This document shows, piece after piece, positions 59,648-64,000 of a stretch of 64,000 nucleotides of DNA (positions within the stretch are counted from its first letter, which is position 1; the number at the start of each line of letters is the position of its first letter). Made by a program: the position numbers and the translations under genes. The notes under the pieces were generated by a model. That model made no database searches and was not told the origin of the DNA. It saw only the letters and a program-made list of their open reading frames with translations. Source of the stretch: Nocardioides limicola (GTDB lineage Bacteria > Actinomycetota > Actinomycetes > Propionibacteriales > Nocardioidaceae); contig NZ_JAERJA010000010.1 of NCBI RefSeq assembly GCF_016827675.1, forward strand, positions 1 through 64,000, in the 5' to 3' direction.

Positions 59648-60475
59648 GTGTTCGGAGAAGACGCACAGCACCGGGTCGGCTCACTCGAGCGCGCCCACGC
59701 CCTGAAACGGCTCGCCCAGGCCCGCGATGCCGGCGTACTCAGCGAACCCGACCACGACGTCAGGGTCCGCAACGTCCAGGTCGCGCAACGGCGTGGCGAG
59801 ATCCAGATGACCCTGATGGGGCTGCACGCCAGCACCTCCAGGGACGGGGCACCGGCCCCGTATCAGCCCGCCTCCATCCCGGTCCAGACCCATCACGTGG
59901 TCACGCCCGCCCGGCCCCCGAGCGGCAAGCGGACCAACTGGATCGCGCTGGTGGTGATCGCCATCGCCTTCGTGGGCTTCAACGTGGGGTCGGCGGTGTG
60001 GGAGCAGGGCCGCGGGCTCCTCGATGAGTTCACCAGCGTCCTCGACGACTCTCCCGACGAGATCGCCGCGGAGGGCCCGGAGCAGCTGCTCGACGGCGCC
60101 GGGGTGGCTGCGATCCGCGCTCTCGTCGAGGAGGAGTTGGGCCACGACGAGGTCGCCCACCTGCAGATCTTCGAGGACTCGTTCGTGGTCCGCGTCCCCG
60201 CCGGGGAGGGCAGTGTCGAGACCTGGTGGTGGCGCGCCGGCGTGTTCACGAGCGGCTCGGTCTTCACGGGCTTCGGCCCCACCTTCGACCTGGCCGATCT
60301 CACCCCCGCACTGGTCGACGAGGCTCTCGCGCTGGCCGGCACGCAGGCGCCGGGGCAGTCGCCGGACTACATCGTCATCTGGCCTCGGGGCGACGCGATG
60401 GAGTTGACCGTGCAGCATGGTGGGGCGGGCCATCGGTTCACGATCGGTGCCGACGGCACCCTGGACGGACGCTGA
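59648..60475 (+). CDS. Uncharacterised single-pass membrane protein
   Basis: The 275-residue protein has a cytoplasmic N-terminus with LERAHALKRLAQARDAGVLS, a linker, one membrane helix near residue 98 (WIALVVIAIAFVGFNVGSAV) and an extracytoplasmic domain with EDSFVVRVPAGEGSVETWWW and YIVIWPRGDAMELTV. I recognise no family. GTG 59648 is the likely start, 38 bp from the divergent membrane-protein gene. Confidence 0.7.
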   Translation: MFGEDAQHRVGSLERAHALKRLAQARDAGVLSEPDHDVRVRNVQVAQRRGEIQMTLMGLHASTSRDGAPAPYQPASIPVQTHHVVTPARPPSGKRTNWIALVVIAIAFVGFNVGSAVWEQGRGLLDEFTSVLDDSPDEIAAEGPEQLLDGAGVAAIRALVEEELGHDEVAHLQIFEDSFVVRVPAGEGSVETWWWRAGVFTSGSVFTGFGPTFDLADLTPALVDEALALAGTQAPGQSPDYIVIWPRGDAMELTVQHGGAGHRFTIGADGTLDGR

Positions 60476-60540
60476 TCGTGACCCGGGGCGCGGCTACTCG
60501 TTGGTAGTTGCACCGGTTCAACTCACCTGGGAGTGTCGTC

Positions 60541-61965
60541 GTGTCCCGTCGCCTGTCGCTCATCCTCGTCGCCGCGCTGGTGGCCGCCCTCGTCGCGGTG
60601 GTCACCCCGACGGCCGCCTCCACCCAGCGGGGCACCGTTGTCGGGCTCGGCGCTGGGGTGGCCGCCTCGCTGGCCGCTCCGCTGGAGACGGTCGCCCGGC
60701 CCCTGAAGCACACCCTTACCGCCGTGAACATGGGGGACCGGCCGGTGATGTTCGTCGGCAACAACTGGGCGGGCACCGCAACGATCGTCGATGCGCGCAC
60801 CTTCACGCCGCTCAAGACGATCAACATCATCCCGGACAAGGCTGCTCGGATGCAGGAGATCCTCCTCAGCCCCGACAAGCTGGTCTTCTATCTGGCGATC
60901 CAGCAGATCGTGGGGGAGGGCAACGACCAGTACGTCGACGACATGTTCACCACCCGCGACGGCAACCTGCTGGCGGTCTCCCGACCGAGCTTCGCCGACG
61001 TGGTCTGGATCGACATCGCCACCGGCAGGATCGTCGCCCGGCAGCTGATGAACGGCTACCGCACCGACCACATGCAGGTCTCCCCCGACGGGCGACGGCT
61101 GCTGGTCTCCGACTCCACCGACCGCACCGTGCACGAGTACGTGATGGGCGGCTTGGACAATCCGCGCACCGGTGAGTACCTGCGCTCCTTCGAGTCCGGC
61201 GAGACGCCGCACGAGAGCGAGTACATCCACGACGGCGCGGAGATCCTGCACGCCAGCATCGGACGGGTCTACACCCCCGGCGACTACCCCGAGCTAGGCA
61301 TCATCCACGACCTGATCAAGGCCGACCGCTGGTTCCAACGGGTCCGCAACTCCGACTTCAAGATCCTCGCGCGCTGGGACATGGGCAAGGAGTTGGCCGA
61401 GGCCGGCTTCCCGAACATGAGCTCGGCGGTCCGCCCGATGGCGGTCTCCCCGGACGAGAGGACGGTCTACCTGCAGGTCTCCTTCCACCACGGGTACGTC
61501 GTCTTCGACCTGGAGGCGCCCGACCTCAACGGCCAGGTCGACTACGTCGCCGGTGGTCTCCCCGAGCCCCGCACCGGTGCGGTCCGCGATGTGGTGCACC
61601 TGCCGATCGCCGACCACGTCCAGGGGATGCTGCGCGAGCAGTACGTGCTCGACTCGGCGCACCACGGGCTGGCCATCAACAAGAACGGCCGCAAGCTCTG
61701 CGTCGCGGGCACGATGAGCGACTACGGTGCCATCGTGCACACCGCCGACCCGAGTCGACGGAAGCTCTTCCACGGCGGCAAGAAGCCCTACTGGGCGACC
61801 ACCAGCCCGTTCAGCAACCACTGCTGGATGTCGATGAGCGGCACTGACGAGGTCTTCGTGATCGACTACGCCACCGAGAAGGTGGTGGCCAAGGTGCCCG
61901 TCGGCCGGCATCCGCAACGGGTCCGGGACGGCAAGATCAGCCGCCGCGTCCAGCTCACGTTGTGA
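60541..61965 (+). CDS. Secreted YVTN/YncE-type beta-propeller protein
   Basis: The 474-residue protein has a signal peptide (LSLILVAALVAALVAVVTPT) and repeated beta-propeller units with SRPSFADVVWIDIATGRI, MQVSPDGRRLLVSDSTDRTV, MAVSPDERTVYLQVSFHHGY and DEVFVIDYATEKVVAKVPVG. YncE-like propellers bind DNA, metals or redox partners; none is indicated here. GTG 60541 follows GGGAG and begins the signal peptide; an in-frame TTG 33 bases earlier is less likely. It overlaps the downstream hydrolase gene by four bases. Confidence 0.82.
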   Translation: MSRRLSLILVAALVAALVAVVTPTAASTQRGTVVGLGAGVAASLAAPLETVARPLKHTLTAVNMGDRPVMFVGNNWAGTATIVDARTFTPLKTINIIPDKAARMQEILLSPDKLVFYLAIQQIVGEGNDQYVDDMFTTRDGNLLAVSRPSFADVVWIDIATGRIVARQLMNGYRTDHMQVSPDGRRLLVSDSTDRTVHEYVMGGLDNPRTGEYLRSFESGETPHESEYIHDGAEILHASIGRVYTPGDYPELGIIHDLIKADRWFQRVRNSDFKILARWDMGKELAEAGFPNMSSAVRPMAVSPDERTVYLQVSFHHGYVVFDLEAPDLNGQVDYVAGGLPEPRTGAVRDVVHLPIADHVQGMLREQYVLDSAHHGLAINKNGRKLCVAGTMSDYGAIVHTADPSRRKLFHGGKKPYWATTSPFSNHCWMSMSGTDEVFVIDYATEKVVAKVPVGRHPQRVRDGKISRRVQLTL

Positions 61966-62813
61966 CCACCGAGCCGACCCCGATGAGGATCGAGTCCTGG
62001 CAGCACGATGGCCTGACCTTCGAAGCCACCGACTCCGGGCCGCTGGACGGGCCGATCGTGGTGTTGCTGCACGGCTTCCCGCAGCGGCGTACCTGCTGGC
62101 GGCAGGTCGCCGCGCTCCTCAACGACCGGGGCGTCCGCACCATCGCCCCTGACCTGCGCGGCTACTCGCCCGGGGCCCGTCCGAAGCGGCGGCGCGACTA
62201 CCGGCTGCCGCTGCTGGTGGGCGATGTGGCGGCGCTGCTGGAATGCACCGGTCCGGCGCACCTGGTCGGCCATGACTGGGGGGCCACGGTGGCCTGGGGG
62301 ACGGCCGCGACTCGGCAGGAGTCGGTGCGGTCCCTGACGGCCGTCTCGGTGGCTCATCCGCGAGCATTCCTCGGCTCGATGCTGCGCAGCACCCAACTCG
62401 CCAGGTCGTGGTACATGGGGTTCTTCCAGATCCCGTTCCTGCCCGAGCTGATGATGCGGCGCCCGGCGGCGTACCGACGGTCGTTGAGCCATGCGGGGAT
62501 GACAGAGGCCCAGATCGAGGAGTACGTCGAGGGGGTGCTCGCCGACGGCGCGCTGCGCGGTGGCCTCGGCTACTACCGCGGTCTGCCACTCACCTGGCCA
62601 CTGGCTGCCGAACTCGGCCCGGTTTCGGTGCCGACCACGATGGTCTGGAGCGACGACGACGTTGCGCTGGTGCGCAAAGGCATCGACCTCACCCCGCGCC
62701 ACGTGCATGCCGACTACGACCTGGTGGTGCTGCCCGGAGTGAGCCACTGGATCCCCGAGGAGGCCCCGGAGGCCTTGGCACAGGCCATCCTCGGCCGCGT
62801 CGAGGTCGGCTGA
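61962..62813 (+). CDS. Alpha/beta-hydrolase (epoxide hydrolase-like)
   Basis: The 283-residue protein has LLHGFPQRRTCWRQV near residue 35 with the HGFP oxyanion loop, the nucleophile motif VGHDWGATVAWG near 103 (Asp nucleophile, as in epoxide hydrolases and haloalkane dehalogenases), a Trp-Ser-Asp-Asp stretch near 225 and the catalytic His in GVSHWIPEEAP. An Asp nucleophile rather than Ser is directly visible. GTG 61962 overlaps the propeller stop; ATG 61983 is an alternative. Confidence 0.87.
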   Translation: MTTEPTPMRIESWQHDGLTFEATDSGPLDGPIVVLLHGFPQRRTCWRQVAALLNDRGVRTIAPDLRGYSPGARPKRRRDYRLPLLVGDVAALLECTGPAHLVGHDWGATVAWGTAATRQESVRSLTAVSVAHPRAFLGSMLRSTQLARSWYMGFFQIPFLPELMMRRPAAYRRSLSHAGMTEAQIEEYVEGVLADGALRGGLGYYRGLPLTWPLAAELGPVSVPTTMVWSDDDVALVRKGIDLTPRHVHADYDLVVLPGVSHWIPEEAPEALAQAILGRVEVG

Positions 62814-62814
62814 C

Positions 62815-64000
62815 TCACCGGGCCCGACGCAGGAACTCGGCCAGGATCGGGCCGGCGGTCCGGGAGCCGGACTCGCCTTCGGCAACCAGTACCGCCACCG
62901 CCAGGTCGCCCTGAGCGCCGATCATCCAGGCGGCGGCGTCGGACTGGTCCTGCTCGGCGGTGCCGGTCTTGGCCAGCGCCGGCGGGCCGGGCAGCCCTGC
63001 CAGGAACCGGCCGGTGCCATCGCTGACGACGCCGCGGAGCAGCGCCTGCAACGCCTCGGCTTCTGCCTGAGTGAGTGGCTGCTCCGGCCGCGTCGGTGCG
63101 GTGTCGTGGTCGAGGACCAGGGTCGGGGTGACCGTCTCGCCCCGGACCACCGACGCCATCACCGCGGCCATCGCCAGCGGCGAGGCGAGGACCTGGCCCT
63201 GCCCGATCAGGGAGGCGGCCCAGCCGGTCTCGGACGCAGGCTCCGGCACCGAGCCGAAGTATGCCGGGAACCCCACCGACTGATCCACGCCCAGCCCGAG
63301 GGCCGCGGCGGCCTGACTCAACTGCGTCGGCTCGATCCGATCACGCGCCGCCATGAAGGCGGTGTTGCACGAGTGCGCCACTGCCCGGGCCAGGTCGATC
63401 CGGCCCAACTGCCCGCTGGGGTAGTCGCTGTAGTTGGTGAAGCGTCGTCCGTCGACCACCTGAACCGCGGCGCAGTCCAGTGCTGAGTCGGCCGTCAACC
63501 CCGAGCGCAGCAGCGCCAACGCGGTGACCGTCTTGAAGGTCGATCCGGGCGGGTACTGCCCCAGCGTCGCGGTGCTGTAGCCGGCCGAGCCCGGACCGCT
63601 GGCAACGGCCACCAGGTGGCCGTCGGAGGGGCGGACGGCGACCAGGGCGCTGGCGGGCGCCACGTCGCCGAGGAGCTCCTCGGCCAGTTCCTGGAGGTCC
63701 AGATCCATGGTGGTGCGCAGCGCCCGGCCGTGTTCCACCTCGACCGTGTGCAGCTCACGGGCGGTGGCGTCGACCGCTACCGCCTCCACCACCAGCCCGG
63801 GGTTGCCGGCCAGGTGCTCCTGATAGCGGGCCTGTAGTCCGGACAGGCCGACCCGGTCCCCAGGCTGCAACTCACCGTCGGACTGCTCGATCATCTCGGC
63901 GGTCGCTTCGCCGAACCGTCCCAGGATCGGCGCGGCGAAGGTGCGGGTGGGAGCAAGCGGGATCCGGGTGCCCAACGCGGCGGCGCCGGGCACCTCGTCG
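62815..64000 (-). CDS. Penicillin-binding protein, N-terminus beyond the window
   Basis: About 395 C-terminal residues of a class B PBP are visible. They include the end of the NTF2/dimerisation region (PGDRVGLSGLQARYQEHLAG), the transpeptidase motifs SxxK in PPGSTFKTVTA, SxN in AHSCNTAFM and KTG in LAKTGTAEQD, and a C-terminal AVLVAEGESGSRTAGPI. The protein continues through the right edge, so the apparent GTG near 63993 is internal. It cross-links peptidoglycan; relatives with an MecA-like N-terminal domain occur in this lineage. It starts two bases from the convergent hydrolase gene. Confidence 0.9.
   Translation of the reverse strand, partial: DEVPGAAALGTRIPLAPTRTFAAPILGRFGEATAEMIEQSDGELQPGDRVGLSGLQARYQEHLAGNPGLVVEAVAVDATARELHTVEVEHGRALRTTMDLDLQELAEELLGDVAPASALVAVRPSDGHLVAVASGPGSAGYSTATLGQYPPGSTFKTVTALALLRSGLTADSALDCAAVQVVDGRRFTNYSDYPSGQLGRIDLARAVAHSCNTAFMAARDRIEPTQLSQAAAALGLGVDQSVGFPAYFGSVPEPASETGWAASLIGQGQVLASPLAMAAVMASVVRGETVTPTLVLDHDTAPTRPEQPLTQAEAEALQALLRGVVSDGTGRFLAGLPGPPALAKTGTAEQDQSDAAAWMIGAQGDLAVAVLVAEGESGSRTAGPILAEFLRRAR

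Noticed and set aside
62815..63993. Complete 392-residue PBP starting at 63993
   Set aside because: The GTG lies inside a continuing frame and the protein would lack its membrane anchor and N-terminal domain, so the gene is treated as cut by the window edge.
1..64000. CRISPR array, cas genes, rRNA operon or prophage
   Set aside because: No regularly spaced repeat array, cas-type genes, rRNA or phage structural genes were seen while reading the window.

Overview
The window reads as high-GC actinobacterial chromosome, most likely a Nocardioides-like member of the Propionibacteriales. The evidence is the codon use, the frequent GTG starts, and a fhaA-fhaB-pstP-rodA-pbpA-pknA-pknB cluster beside crgA, a rhomboid protease and a cyclophilin next to tRNA-Leu. 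That block is normally close to oriC in actinobacteria, although dnaA and gyrA are not in view.

Left edge (1-840): a partial DUF6998-like gene carrying an in-frame 51-bp tandem duplication, followed by a broken mazF toxin gene.

Catabolic region (about 800-25,000): genes for uptake and CoA-dependent breakdown of an unidentified, probably branched or cyclic, carboxylic acid. It holds a LivHMKFG-type ABC importer, two acyl-CoA ligases, three acyl-CoA dehydrogenases (one FadE5-like), a MaoC hydratase, a cysteine-less Ltp-type thiolase with its DUF35 partner, a classical thiolase, two SDRs, two Old Yellow Enzyme-type reductases (one fused to an alpha/beta-hydrolase), a SnoaL-like protein and two TetR regulators. 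Five copies of a 16-bp dyad (TCAAC-N6-GTTGA) lie upstream of four of its transcription units and appear to tie them into one regulon. A second, different dyad precedes the ligase-TetR pair.

Middle (25,000-34,600): a GNAT acetyltransferase, an HTH/PIN toxin-antitoxin pair, a Tat-exported metallophosphoesterase, a TetR/HhH operon divergent from an MDR oxidoreductase across two identical palindromes, two divergent lipoproteins, an MBL-fold hydrolase, and SURF1 plus DUF3817 membrane proteins.

Origin-proximal housekeeping block (34,600-46,500): DLW-39, cyclophilin, rhomboid, an unusual duplicated CrgA, a DUF881 protein, then the kinase/PBP/RodA/phosphatase/FHA operon on the minus strand and tRNA-Leu(CAG).

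Right part (46,500-64,000): a 3-kb islet between direct repeats of the tRNA-Leu 3' end, carrying a frameshifted LuxR regulator and a methyltransferase. Next come an Lrp regulator divergent from an amino-acid dehydrogenase plus indolepyruvate ferredoxin oxidoreductase operon, an AbiEi/DUF559 gene bracketed by 26-bp repeats, a secreted protein translationally coupled to a class F sortase behind a potentially structured leader, several membrane or secreted proteins, two hydrolases, and a penicillin-binding protein cut by the right edge.
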